Origin: Roseateles oligotrophus
GTDB taxonomy: Bacteria; Pseudomonadota; Gammaproteobacteria; Burkholderiales; Burkholderiaceae_C
Reading direction: 5' to 3'
NCBI RefSeq assembly: GCF_014204525.1
Contig: NZ_JACHLP010000004.1
Location: 186,001 to 250,000 of the forward strand
DNA length: 64,000 nucleotides
Position numbers and translations under genes: made by a program. Below the pieces are notes generated by a model. It did not search any database. It was not told the DNA's origin and saw only the letters and a list, made by a program, of their open reading frames with translations. Positions 1-9,282 of this stretch are shown here, one piece after another; the first letter of the stretch is position 1, and every line of letters begins with the position of its first letter.

Positions 1-832
1 CAAAGCCCTGCACGCCGATGTCGGCGGCCAGCCGCGCGTCCTCGGCCTCCAGCAGGCCTTTGAGGATGATGGGGCCGTCCCACTGGGTGCGCAGCCACTC
101 GATGTCCTGCCAGTTCACGCTGGGGTCGAACTGGGCGTCCACCCAGGCCTTGAAGTCCTCCAGCCGGGTGGCCTTGGGCACATATTCCTTGAGGTTGCCG
201 AACACCAGCGGCCCGCCCTTGAGGGCCACGTTCCAGAGCCAGTTCGGCCGCGCCAGCACCGCTTTCACGCGCGCCAGGGCGGTGCGTGTGCTGGGGGCGC
301 TGGTCATGCCGTGGCGGATATCGCTGCGGCGTATGCTCACCCGTGCCAGGTCCACGGTGAAGACCAGGGCCGAGCATTGCGCGGCCCGCGCCCGCTGCAG
401 CAATTCCCGCACGATGCCGCGGTCGCGCAGCATGTAAAGCTGGAACCAGAAGGGCGTGCTGGTGGCCGCGCGCACCTCTTCGATCGAACAGATGGCCGGC
501 GTGCACAGCGTGAAGGGCACACCGAAGGCGGCGGCGGCGCGGGCCGCCTGCACCTCGCCGCGCCGGCCCAGCGAGCCGCCCAGACCCACCGGCGCCAGTG
601 CCAAGGGCATGGTGGCCGGCCGGCCGAAGAAGCGGGTGCCGATGTCGGTGGCCGACACGTCGCGCAAGACGTACTGGCGCAGGCGCACACGGCGCCAGGC
701 TGCCACGTTTTCGCGCAAGGTGTCCTCGTCGAAGCTGCCGCCATCGACAAAGCCGAACAAAAAAGAGGGTACGCGAGCCTTGGCGATGGTGCGCCAGTCT
801 TCAAAGGATGCTGGAACCAGGGGTTTGCTCAT
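1..832 (-). CDS. Alpha-hydroxy-acid dehydrogenase (lldD-type), cut by left edge
   Basis: FMN-dependent alpha-hydroxy-acid oxidizing family, which oxidizes L-lactate or similar 2-hydroxy acids to 2-oxo acids at the membrane. The reading frame is open from the ATG at 832 to the window edge, about 277 residues of an expected 370-390, so the C-terminal part with the catalytic SNHGGRQ segment lies outside. Seen: start MSKPLVPASFEDW, the FMN-side stretch MPLALAPVGLGG, then TPFWFQLYMLRDRG and FDPSVNWQDIEWL, which match the paralogue at 45704-46855 almost block for block. It lies 37 bases behind the indolepyruvate oxidoreductase on the same strand, so the two are probably co-transcribed. The exact substrate is not shown; lactate is a family default, not an observation. 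Confidence 0.85.
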   Translation of the reverse strand, partial: MSKPLVPASFEDWRTIAKARVPSFLFGFVDGGSFDEDTLRENVAAWRRVRLRQYVLRDVSATDIGTRFFGRPATMPLALAPVGLGGSLGRRGEVQAARAAAAFGVPFTLCTPAICSIEEVRAATSTPFWFQLYMLRDRGIVRELLQRARAAQCSALVFTVDLARVSIRRSDIRHGMTSAPSTRTALARVKAVLARPNWLWNVALKGGPLVFGNLKEYVPKATRLEDFKAWVDAQFDPSVNWQDIEWLRTQWDGPIILKGLLEAEDARLAADIGVQGF

Positions 833-869
833 GGCGGCTTGCTTGGGTTGGAGGGATGACGGTGCGGGT

Positions 870-3800
870 TCAGGCGGCTTGCGAAACTGCTGCGGGCGCG
901 CTTGCCTGCTCGGACAGCAGGGCACGGCGGCGGGTGGCAGCGGCCTCGGCCTGGGCCGCCTTCACATGGCCGTAGCCGCGTATGCTTTCCGGCAGCGCCG
1001 CCAGCTTCACCGCCATGGCGCGGTTGGTCGCATCCAGCCTGGGCAGCAGGGCTTCAATATCGGCCTCGTACTGCGCCAACAGCTGCTGGTCCAGGCGCCG
1101 CTCCTCGTTGTTGCGGAAGGGGTCCAGCCAACTGCCGCGCAAGCCCTTGAACCTGGCCATCAGCCCCATGGCCTTGAGCATCCAGGGGCCTAACTCGGCC
1201 TTCTGGATCTTGCCGGTGGCCGGGTCCGTCTTGGCAAAGGGCCAGGCACCCAGGTGGAAGTGCAAGGTGTAGTCGCCCTCGAACTCGCGCTCCAGCGCGG
1301 CCTTGAAATCGGGGTGGCTGTACAGGCGCGCCACCTCCCACTCGTCCTTGACGGCCAGCAGCCGGTGGTAGTTGTGGGCGACGGTGCGGGACAGCAGATC
1401 GCCCGCCTTCAGCCGGCCCTCGGCGGCGCGCACCTTGCTGACAAAGGCCCGGTAGCGCTCGGCCAGGGCACTGCCGGTATGGGCGCTTAGATGCTCGGTG
1501 CGCTGGCGCATCAAATCCTCCAGGCTGTGCTGGATGCGCGGCACGATGGAGACCACCACGGCCGGCGTGCGCGCCTTGACCCATTGCTCCACGGCGGCCA
1601 GGTCATGGGCGGCGCGGCGCCCCCACAGGAAGGCGCTCTTGTTCATGGGGATGGCAACGCCATTGAGTTCGATGGCGCGGTCGATGGAAGCCAGCTTGAG
1701 CGGAATCTGGCCGCGCTGCCAGGCCGCGCCCAGCATGAACATATTGGCGGCGATGGGGTCGCCCAGCAGGGCCGTGGCCAGGCGCTGGCCCTCCAGCAGC
1801 AGGGCGCGCTCGCCGAGCAGGCCGTTGATGCGATCGGTTAGCTGGGTGGCGTCCACCTGCCAGTCGGGGTTGCGGGTGAAGTCGGCGGTGGGCACCATGT
1901 CCGTACATACCACGGCCTGGCCCTGGGTCGGATTCATCATGCGCAGCGGCTCGTCGCCGGCCGCCACGATCAGGTCGCAGCCAATCATGGTGTGGCCCTC
2001 GCCGGTGGCGATGCGGGTGGCGTGCAGCAGCTCGGGCGCGGGGGCGAAGCGCACATGCGAGAGCACCGCCCCGTATTTCTGCGACAGGCCCGTGATGTCC
2101 AGATTGGAGCTGTAAGCACCCTCCAGATGGGCGGCCACGGCCAGCGTCTGGCCGATGGTGACCACGCCGGTGCCGCCGATGCCGCCCACCAGCACGCTGT
2201 GCAGCCCGCTCAGGGCCGGCACCTGGGGCTCGGGCAGGGGCGCGGTCCACTGCGGTGCGTCCTGGCCGCCGGCCTTGGCCGCCTTGCGCAGCGAGCCGCC
2301 GTGCACGGTGACGAAGCTGGGGCAGAAGCCCTCGGTGCAGGTGTAGTCCTTGTTGCAGCTGGCCTGGTTGATGCGCCGCTTGCGGCCCAGTTCGGTCTCC
2401 AGCGGTTCGATGGACATGCAGCCCGAGACCTGGCCGCAGTCGCCGCAGCCCTCGCAGACGGCGGGGTTGATGAAGCTGCGCTTGGCCGGGTCGGCCCATT
2501 TGCCGCGCTTGCGCAGGCGTCGCCTCTCGGTGGCGCAGGGTTGGTCGTACAGGATGAGGGAGACGCCGGGATACTCGCGCATCTCGCGCATCACTGTGTC
2601 CATCTGGCTGCGGTGGTGTACGGCCACGCCGAAAGGCAGGCCCACGTCCTGGTACTTTTCCGGCTCATCGGTGACGACGGCCATCTTCTTGATGCCCTCG
2701 CCGGCCAGGCTGGCCAGAATCATCGCGGGGCTCTGGCCGCTCTCGGTGGGCTGGCCGCCGGTCATGGAGTTGAAGCCGTTGTAGAGCAGCTTGTAGGTGA
2801 TGGGCACGCCGGCCGCCACGGCCTGGCGCACGGCCAGGTGGCCCGAGTGCGAGAAGGTGCCGTCGCCGAGATTGGCGAACACATGTTTCTCGGTGGTGAA
2901 GGGCTGCTGGCCCAGCCAGTGCATGCCTTCGCCGCCCATCTGCGAGGGCGCGCTGGTGGTCCTGGGGTTCACCAGCATGGCCATGGTGTGGCAGCCGATG
3001 CCGGCCAGGGCGCGGCTGCCCTCGGGCACGCGGGTCGAGCGGCTGTGCGGGCAGCCCGAGCAGAAGCCCGGGTTGCGCCCGGGCAGGCCGGGGGTCGGGC
3101 CCTTGGCCGTGGTGGCGGCCACCGGGTGGAGGGCGCAGCCGGGCAGCGCCGCCTGCAAGGCGCCGGCCAGCACCTGGGCGACCAGGCCCGGCGAGATTTC
3201 GGCCGCGTTGGGGAATGCCATGGCGCCACGCGCCGGGTCGAACAAGGTGCCGCCGACATGCTTGCCGATGATGTGCGGCGCCCCGGCGCTACCGTAGAGG
3301 GCGGCGCGCAATTGCTCCTCGATCAGGGGGCGCTTTTCCTCGACCACGACGATGCTGCTCAGGCCCTGGGCGAACTCATGCACGATGGCCGGGTCCAGCG
3401 GCCAGATCATGCCCAGCTTGAGCAGGCGTATGCCCGCCGCCGCCGCGTCGTGGATGCCCATATTGGCCAGCGCCTGCAACACGTCCTGCCAGCTTTTTCC
3501 CGCCGAGACGATGCCCAGCCTGGCCTCGGGCGCGGGGGCAGTGATTTCGTTCAGCGCGTTGGCGCGCGCATAGGCCATGGCGGCGGCCAGTTTGTGGTGG
3601 TAGAGGCGGTCTTCCTGGGCCAGCGGCATGTCGAAGCCGCGGATGCTGACGCCCTCGCCGAACATGTCCTTGGGCGAGGAGGGCCGCTCGGGCAGGGTGA
3701 CGCGCGGCGAGTCGGCCGCCACATAGACCGAGCCGCCGCCCTCGACGACGTCGGTGACCAGCTTCAGGCCGACCCAGCAGCCCGAGTAGCGGCTCATGGC

Positions 3801-4373
3801 GATGCCGTGCAGGCCGTAGTCCAGCACCTCCTGGGTGTTGGAGGGGTAGAGCACCGGCATGCCGACGGCGATGAACACCGGGTCGGAGAAATTGGCCACC
3901 GTCGAGCTCTTGGCGCCATGGTCGTCACCGGCCAGGCAGACCACGCCGCCATGGGGCGAGGTGCCGGCCAGATTGGCGTGGCGCAGCGCATCGGCCGAGC
4001 GGTCCACGCCCGGACCCTTGCCGTACCAGATGCCGAACACGCCGTCCACCTTGGCGCCGGGGAAGCTGCCCACATATTGCGAGCCCCAGATGGCGGTGGC
4101 GGCCAGTTCCTCGTTCAAACCCGGGCGGAACACCACATTGGCGGCCCCCAGCTCCTTCTTGGCGCCCCATAGCTCCATGTCGTAGCGGCCCATGGGCGAG
4201 CCGCGGTAGCCGGAGATATAGCCGCCGGTGTTGAGGCCGGCGGCGGCGTCACGCGCGTGTTGTTGCAGCGGCAGGCGGACCAGGGCTTGCATGCCCGTGA
4301 GATAGACCCAGCCTTCGGGGGTGCTGTAGCGGTCTTGTAAAGAGTCCGCAGCGCGGGTGCTTGAGTCGGTCAT
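870..4373 (-). CDS. Indolepyruvate ferredoxin oxidoreductase, fused subunits
   Basis: Single-chain 2-oxoacid:ferredoxin oxidoreductase of the indolepyruvate type (1167 residues), which decarboxylates aryl- or branched-chain 2-oxo acids to acyl-CoA. Domain order: N-terminal pyrimidine-binding part (GGYISGYRGSPMG near residue 50), thiamine-diphosphate part near 430-600 with GFCSGCPHS and NLGDGTFSHSG, a ferredoxin-like Cys cluster near 636 (CEGCGDCGQVSGC), then a gamma domain from about 725 (VLVGGIGGTGVVTIGQ) and a long C-terminal extension. This fused layout is the common one in aerobic proteobacteria. The ATG at 4373 has a GAGGAG sequence about 10 bases upstream. It leads the minus-strand pair with the lldD-type gene; a role in amino-acid-derived 2-oxo acid breakdown is inferred. 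Confidence 0.9.
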   Translation of the reverse strand: MTDSSTRAADSLQDRYSTPEGWVYLTGMQALVRLPLQQHARDAAAGLNTGGYISGYRGSPMGRYDMELWGAKKELGAANVVFRPGLNEELAATAIWGSQYVGSFPGAKVDGVFGIWYGKGPGVDRSADALRHANLAGTSPHGGVVCLAGDDHGAKSSTVANFSDPVFIAVGMPVLYPSNTQEVLDYGLHGIAMSRYSGCWVGLKLVTDVVEGGGSVYVAADSPRVTLPERPSSPKDMFGEGVSIRGFDMPLAQEDRLYHHKLAAAMAYARANALNEITAPAPEARLGIVSAGKSWQDVLQALANMGIHDAAAAGIRLLKLGMIWPLDPAIVHEFAQGLSSIVVVEEKRPLIEEQLRAALYGSAGAPHIIGKHVGGTLFDPARGAMAFPNAAEISPGLVAQVLAGALQAALPGCALHPVAATTAKGPTPGLPGRNPGFCSGCPHSRSTRVPEGSRALAGIGCHTMAMLVNPRTTSAPSQMGGEGMHWLGQQPFTTEKHVFANLGDGTFSHSGHLAVRQAVAAGVPITYKLLYNGFNSMTGGQPTESGQSPAMILASLAGEGIKKMAVVTDEPEKYQDVGLPFGVAVHHRSQMDTVMREMREYPGVSLILYDQPCATERRRLRKRGKWADPAKRSFINPAVCEGCGDCGQVSGCMSIEPLETELGRKRRINQASCNKDYTCTEGFCPSFVTVHGGSLRKAAKAGGQDAPQWTAPLPEPQVPALSGLHSVLVGGIGGTGVVTIGQTLAVAAHLEGAYSSNLDITGLSQKYGAVLSHVRFAPAPELLHATRIATGEGHTMIGCDLIVAAGDEPLRMMNPTQGQAVVCTDMVPTADFTRNPDWQVDATQLTDRINGLLGERALLLEGQRLATALLGDPIAANMFMLGAAWQRGQIPLKLASIDRAIELNGVAIPMNKSAFLWGRRAAHDLAAVEQWVKARTPAVVVSIVPRIQHSLEDLMRQRTEHLSAHTGSALAERYRAFVSKVRAAEGRLKAGDLLSRTVAHNYHRLLAVKDEWEVARLYSHPDFKAALEREFEGDYTLHFHLGAWPFAKTDPATGKIQKAELGPWMLKAMGLMARFKGLRGSWLDPFRNNEERRLDQQLLAQYEADIEALLPRLDATNRAMAVKLAALPESIRGYGHVKAAQAEAAATRRRALLSEQASAPAAVSQAA

Positions 4374-4400
4374 GGCTTCGGTCTCCTCTGGCGCAGTGCT

Positions 4401-4420
4401 GATGCATACGGATGCATCGG
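4401..4420. promoter_or_regulatory. 10-bp tandem repeat upstream of the oxidoreductase
   Basis: GATGCATACG is followed directly by GATGCATCGG (8 of 10 identical), each containing the palindrome ATGCAT, 28 bases before the start of the oxidoreductase gene. Such paired direct repeats are typical of sites for AraC-type or similar regulators, and an AraC-type gene starts nearby, but nothing in the sequence proves binding. Confidence 0.3.
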
Positions 4421-4568
4421 TGCGTCAGTGTTGCCGCAGGCTGCGGGCCGGCCAAGGTCGTTGACGGACGAATTTGGTATTCGTGCGGACGCCGGAAGCC
4501 GGGCCGACTCGTAACGTTCAATTCAGTGGTTGTGAGCGGGCGCGCCAGCACGCGCGGGAGGCCTGGGT

Positions 4569-5696
4569 TCAGGCGGCGGCGCGCGTGGCGCTGCGCTCGC
4601 GCCGGTATTCGTTGGGGGTCTTGCCGGTCCAGCGCTTGAAGGCGTGGCGGAAGCCCACCGCATCGCTGAAGCCCACGGTGGTGGCCACGTCTTCCACACT
4701 GAGCTGGGTGGTGCTGAGGTAGTCGATGGCCAGGGCCTGGCGCACGCTGGCGAGCAGCTCGCTGTAGGAGGTGCCCTCGGCTTCGAGCCGGCGGCGCAGG
4801 GTGCGCGAGGTCATGCACAGGTTCTCGGCGATCAGCTCGACCTCGGGGAAGCGCCCGGGCGTGCGCGTCAGCTCCTGGTAGACGCGCCGCGTCAGCCCGG
4901 CCTGCCAGCGGAACTGCTCCAGCAGGCGGGCGCATTGGCTGGACACCTGGGCCGCCGTGATGGGGTTGGCCAGCTGGGGTGCGCGGGCCAGCCAGGCGGC
5001 CGGGTAGCTGAGCATATTGCGCGCCTGCCCGAATTCCACCGGGCACTCCAGCATGGCCGCAATGGCGGCGGCATGCGGTGGCGCAGCCCCGGACATTTGG
5101 ATGCGCGCCGGCACGCACCAAGCCCCCATCACATCCTTGACCACGGTGGCGTGGATGGCGAACTGCAGGTCGATCAGGAAGCGATACAGCGGCCCATCCA
5201 GCCCGGGCAGGGACAGCTCCTCCCGGTTCGGGAACACCCAGGAGGCGACGCCGTCCGCAGCGATCCAGTGCACATCCATCATGCCGTTGGACAGGCGGTG
5301 GTAGCGCACGGCGGTGTTGAAGGCCTGCTCCAGCGATTCGGCGCACAGCAGGGCATAGCCATACATGCCGTAGCAGGAGGCCCGGATGCGGCATCCCACC
5401 TGCAGGCCCAGGTCGGTGCTTGGGCAGAGCTGCACGGCCGCGCGTGCGGCCGCGAGGAATTGCAGGGAGGAGGTCAGCGTCTGCGCGTCGCTGATTGCCG
5501 CCGTGTCCAGCCCGGCGGCCGCCAGCACCGGTGCGGTGGGCACGCCGGCCTCGGCCAGTACCTCCAGCAGCACCGCGATCTTGGTGGGTGCATGCCGGTT
5601 TTCGCGCAGATCGACGGCCATGCTGGCCTGCGGCGGACGCACCGAATCCCGCTCCGAGAGCGGCGGTGCGAGAGCGAATTCAAGAGGTACAGGCAT
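4569..5696 (-). CDS. AraC-family transcriptional regulator
   Basis: AraC/XylS regulator with the 'arabinose-binding domain-like' N-terminal half seen in regulators of lipid and amine catabolism, followed by a C-terminal double helix-turn-helix. Seen at the C-terminus: SVEDVATTVGFSDAVGFRHA and the recognition segment FKRWTGKTPNEYRRER, the canonical second HTH. The ATG at 5696 (MPVPLEFALAPP) gives 375 residues, normal for this subfamily; a longer reading to 5903 would overlap the divergent ligase start, and an ATG at 5621 is also possible. It is divergent from the ligase-dehydrogenase-acyltransferase run and is the obvious candidate regulator of that run, with a long-chain fatty acid or alcohol as inducer (inference). 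Confidence 0.85.
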   Translation of the reverse strand: MPVPLEFALAPPLSERDSVRPPQASMAVDLRENRHAPTKIAVLLEVLAEAGVPTAPVLAAAGLDTAAISDAQTLTSSLQFLAAARAAVQLCPSTDLGLQVGCRIRASCYGMYGYALLCAESLEQAFNTAVRYHRLSNGMMDVHWIAADGVASWVFPNREELSLPGLDGPLYRFLIDLQFAIHATVVKDVMGAWCVPARIQMSGAAPPHAAAIAAMLECPVEFGQARNMLSYPAAWLARAPQLANPITAAQVSSQCARLLEQFRWQAGLTRRVYQELTRTPGRFPEVELIAENLCMTSRTLRRRLEAEGTSYSELLASVRQALAIDYLSTTQLSVEDVATTVGFSDAVGFRHAFKRWTGKTPNEYRRERSATRAAA

Positions 5697-5901
5697 CGTG
5701 CGGCAAATCAAGGTGTCCAGTTCGATGCGCCATTGTTCCCGGCTCCGGCACTGCCAACACCTAGGACTGTCCCGCAGGCCGGGCCCTCCCCATGGGCCCT
5801 GAACAGGGGGGTGTCCGATCAAATCATCAATTGGTCCACCGCGATCATTTCCAAAGCGGGGCGCCATCGTCACAGTCCGAGCCATCAGATCGGAGGCAAA
5901 C

Positions 5902-7536
5902 ATGAGCGCAAGACATTGGCTGCATTCCTACGGCAGCATCCCCGCCGACATCGATCCAGACCGTTACGCGTCGATCAATGTGCTGATCGACGACGCGGTC
6001 CAGTGTTACGCCGACAAGCCGGCCTTGCACGCCCTGGGGCAAACACTGAGTTATGCCGAGGTGGACCGCCTGGCCAGGGCTTTCGCCGCCTATCTGCAGC
6101 GCCGGATCGGGGTCGGCAAGGGCGATCGGGTGGCGGTGATGCTGCCCAATATCCTGGCCTTTCCCATCGTGTGCATGGCGATTGCTCGCATCGGCGCGGT
6201 GCAGGTCAACGTCAACCCGCTCTACACGCCGCGCGAGCTGGAGCACCAGCTCAACGATGCCGGCGCGCAGGTCATCGTGATCTACAACGGCGCCACCCCC
6301 ACGCTGGCCGAGGTGCTGGCCAGGACCGGCATCAAGACCATCATCGGCTGCGGGCTGGCAGATGGCAGTGGCGCCGAGCTGCCCGGCCCGGCCGTCGATG
6401 CGCGCTTGCCGGCCACCGTGCCGCTGCCGCAGGCTCTGGCGCAAGGCGCGCCGCTGAGCCTCACGCCGGTGGCGGTGGGCGGTGATGACTTGCTGTTCCT
6501 GCAGTACACCGGCGGCACCACCGGCCTGTCCAAGGGGGCGGCGCTGTCGCATCGCAATCTGGTCGCCAATATCGAGCAGTACAAGGCCTTCATGCCCAGC
6601 GCGGTGCGGCCGGGTGAGGAGGTCATCGTCACCGCCATCCCGCTGTACCACATCTTCGCCCTGATGGTGAACTTCCTCTCCTACTTCTCGGTCGGTGCGG
6701 AGAACTGGCTGGTGGCCAACCCGCGCGATCTGGACGGCTTCATCGACACGCTCAAGGCCGCCCGGCCCACCGTCTTCACCGGCGTCAACACCTTGTTCGC
6801 CGGCCTGGCCGCCCATCCCCGGCTGGCCGAGGTGGACTGGTCGCGCCTGGCCCTGTCGGTGGGCGGCGGGGCGGCGGTGATAGGCGCGACCTCGCAGCGC
6901 TGGCAGGCCATCACGGGCAGCTTTATCCGCGAGGGCTATGGCCTATCGGAGACCTCGCCCGTGGTCTCCTTCAACCCGGCCTTTATCGAAAGCTTCAGCG
7001 GCAGCACCGGCCTGCCCATGCCCTCCACCGATGTGAAGCTGCTGGACGATGAGAACCGCGAGGTCGCCATCGGCGAGGCGGGCGAGGTCTGCGTCAAGGG
7101 CCCGCAGGTGATGCGCGGCTACTGGGAGAAGCCCGAGGCCAATGCCCAGGCCTTCACGGCGGACGGCTATTTCCGCACCGGCGATGTGGGCCAGTTCGAT
7201 GCCCAGGGTTTTCTGCGCATCGTGGACCGCAAGAAGGACATGGTCATCGTCTCGGGCTTCAACGTCTACCCCAACGAGGTGGAGGCGGTGGCGGCCGCCT
7301 GCCCCGGCGTGGCCGAGTGTGCCTGTGTGGGCGTGCCGGACGAGAAGAGCGGCGAGGCCGTCAAGCTCTTCGTCGTGGCCGCCGCCGGCGCCAGCCTCAG
7401 CGAGGCCGAGGTGATCGCGCATTGCAAGGCCAGCATGGCGGCCTACAAGGTGCCCAAGATCGTGCGCCTGCTGCCGGGCCTGCCCAAGTCCACGGTCGGC
7501 AAGATCCTGCGGCGCGAGCTGCGCAATGTGGATTGA
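5902..7536 (+). CDS. Long-chain fatty-acid--CoA ligase (AMP-forming)
   Basis: Member of the ANL adenylating superfamily, 544 residues, activating a carboxylate first to the acyl-AMP and then to the acyl-CoA. Seen: P-loop-like motif YTGGTTGLSKGA near residue 201, GYGLSETSP near 344, YFRTGDVGQ near 422 and the C-terminal catalytic lysine context PKSTVGKILRREL near 528. The overall sequence resembles FadD-type medium/long-chain ligases more than acetyl-CoA synthetase. The ATG at 5902 follows GGAGGCAAAC, a good ribosome site. It is first in a plus-strand run with GMC dehydrogenase, two acyltransferases and an aldehyde dehydrogenase, which suits activation of a fatty acid formed by alcohol or wax-ester oxidation. 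Chain-length preference cannot be read from sequence. Confidence 0.9.
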   Translation: MSARHWLHSYGSIPADIDPDRYASINVLIDDAVQCYADKPALHALGQTLSYAEVDRLARAFAAYLQRRIGVGKGDRVAVMLPNILAFPIVCMAIARIGAVQVNVNPLYTPRELEHQLNDAGAQVIVIYNGATPTLAEVLARTGIKTIIGCGLADGSGAELPGPAVDARLPATVPLPQALAQGAPLSLTPVAVGGDDLLFLQYTGGTTGLSKGAALSHRNLVANIEQYKAFMPSAVRPGEEVIVTAIPLYHIFALMVNFLSYFSVGAENWLVANPRDLDGFIDTLKAARPTVFTGVNTLFAGLAAHPRLAEVDWSRLALSVGGGAAVIGATSQRWQAITGSFIREGYGLSETSPVVSFNPAFIESFSGSTGLPMPSTDVKLLDDENREVAIGEAGEVCVKGPQVMRGYWEKPEANAQAFTADGYFRTGDVGQFDAQGFLRIVDRKKDMVIVSGFNVYPNEVEAVAAACPGVAECACVGVPDEKSGEAVKLFVVAAAGASLSEAEVIAHCKASMAAYKVPKIVRLLPGLPKSTVGKILRRELRNVD

Positions 7537-7652
7537 GGGCCGTGCCAGACCGGCCCTAGCCCCGCGGCACCGGCCCAATCCCGGAAAGGTGTGCTGAGCA
7601 ACACCTCCTTCCTGCGCCCCGATTTCATACATACAACAAAGGAGACAAGGCC

Positions 7653-9254
7653 ATGGATGAACAACACGACTACATCGTGGTGGGCGGCGGTCCGGGCGGT
7701 TGCCCGGTGGCCAACCGCCTGTCCGCCGACCCGCGCAGCAGCGTCTGCCTGATCGAGGCCGGCGGCGACAACCGCTCCGCCACCGTGCGTGTGCCCCTGC
7801 TGTTGATCGCCAATGTGCCCAAGAAGAATGCCTATAACTGGGCTTTCGACACCGTGCCCCAGAAGGGGCTGAATGGACGCATCGGCTACCAGCCGCGCGG
7901 CCGGGGCCTGGGGGGCTCCTCGGCCATCAATGCGCTGGTTTATATGCGCGGCCATCCGGGCGATTACGACGAGTGGGAGGCCATGGGCTGCCCGGGCTGG
8001 GGCTATCAGGATGTGCTGCCGCTGTTCCGCAAGTCGGAGCACAACGAGGCCATACGCGACCAGTTCCACGGCCAGGGCGGCGAGCTCAATGTGGCCAATC
8101 TGCGCAGCGACAACCGCTACCACCAGCTCATCGGCGACATGCTGCGCGAGGCCGGTATGCGCGAGGTCGACCCCAACGGCGCCGAGCAGGAAGGCTTCAG
8201 CGTCGCCCAGGTGATGCAGAAGAACGGCGAGCGCCATTCCAGCGCCAATGCCTTCATCGAGCCGGTTCGGCACGCACGCAAAAACCTCACGGTGCAGGTC
8301 AAGACCCAGGCCACGCGCATCGTGTTCGAGGGCAAGCGGGCCGTCGGTGTCGAGGTGGTGCAGGAGGGCAAGACCCGCATCATCCGCGCTGGCAAGGAGG
8401 TCATCCTGGCGGCCGGGGCGCTGCAGACGCCGCAGCTGCTGCAGCTCTCGGGTGTGGGCCGGGCGGCCGATCTGCAGCCGCTGGGCATCCCCATCGTGCA
8501 TGACCTGCCGGAGCTGGGCTACCAGCTGTCCGACCACCCGGACTTCATTCTCGGCTACCACATCCCCGACACCCAGCTGCTGGGCATGTCGCCCAAGGGC
8601 TTGTTCGGCATGCTGGGCCAGTGGCGGCGCTACCAGCGCGAGCGGCGCGGCATGTTCACCTCCAACTTCGCCGAGGTCAACGGCTTTATGCGGCTGGGCC
8701 CGCAAAGCCCGCGGCCCGAGGTGCAGTACGAATTCGTGGTGGGCCTGGCGGTGGACCATGCGCGCAAGCTGGAGCCGCGCCACGGCCTGTCCTGCCACAT
8801 CCTGTGCCTGCGCCCCAAGAGCCGCGGCAGCGTCAAGCTCAGGAGCGCACGCTGGCAGGACGCCCCCCTCATCGATCCCAACTTCTTCGACCACCCCGAG
8901 GACGTGCGCGAAATGGTGGAAGGCGCCAAGCGCATGAACCGCATCGTCAAGGCCTCGCGCCAATTGGCGCCGCGCATCAAGCAGGACTTGTTCACCGCCC
9001 ACTGCCGCAGCGACGCCGACTGGGAGGCCGTGATCCGCGATCGCGCCGACACCAATTACCACCCGGTGGGCACCTGCCGCATGGGCACCGACGACAAGGC
9101 CGTGGTCGATGCGCGCAGCCTCAGGGTTCGGGGTCTGCAGGGCCTGCGGGTGTCCGACGCTTCGGTGATGCCCACCATCGTCGGCGGCAATACCACGGCG
9201 CCGACGGTGATGATCTCCGAGAAGTGCGCAGCGCTCATTCTTGCCGGCACCTGA
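7653..9254 (+). CDS. GMC-family FAD-dependent alcohol dehydrogenase
   Basis: Glucose-methanol-choline oxidoreductase, 533 residues, related to choline dehydrogenase and to the alkanol dehydrogenase AlkJ. Seen: the N-terminal dinucleotide fold YIVVGGGPGGCPVANRL, the first GMC signature GRGLGGSSAINALVYMRG, and the C-terminal active-site block NYHPVGTCRMG followed by VSDASVMPTIVGGNT. The ATG at 7653 follows AAAGGAGACAAGGCC. With an acyl-CoA ligase before it and an aldehyde dehydrogenase three genes later, oxidation of a fatty alcohol to the aldehyde is the likely role; betaine synthesis is less likely because no betaine-aldehyde or transport genes are adjacent. There is no signal peptide; AlkJ-type enzymes are peripheral on the inner membrane. 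Confidence 0.88.
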   Translation: MDEQHDYIVVGGGPGGCPVANRLSADPRSSVCLIEAGGDNRSATVRVPLLLIANVPKKNAYNWAFDTVPQKGLNGRIGYQPRGRGLGGSSAINALVYMRGHPGDYDEWEAMGCPGWGYQDVLPLFRKSEHNEAIRDQFHGQGGELNVANLRSDNRYHQLIGDMLREAGMREVDPNGAEQEGFSVAQVMQKNGERHSSANAFIEPVRHARKNLTVQVKTQATRIVFEGKRAVGVEVVQEGKTRIIRAGKEVILAAGALQTPQLLQLSGVGRAADLQPLGIPIVHDLPELGYQLSDHPDFILGYHIPDTQLLGMSPKGLFGMLGQWRRYQRERRGMFTSNFAEVNGFMRLGPQSPRPEVQYEFVVGLAVDHARKLEPRHGLSCHILCLRPKSRGSVKLRSARWQDAPLIDPNFFDHPEDVREMVEGAKRMNRIVKASRQLAPRIKQDLFTAHCRSDADWEAVIRDRADTNYHPVGTCRMGTDDKAVVDARSLRVRGLQGLRVSDASVMPTIVGGNTTAPTVMISEKCAALILAGT

Positions 9255-9282
9255 GCCGGCCCATCCTGAACTGGAGGAGACC

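Noticed and set aside
4374-4568. A terminator or small gene between the oxidoreductase and the AraC-type gene.
   Set aside because: No stem with T-run and no credible frame; only the tandem repeat stands out.
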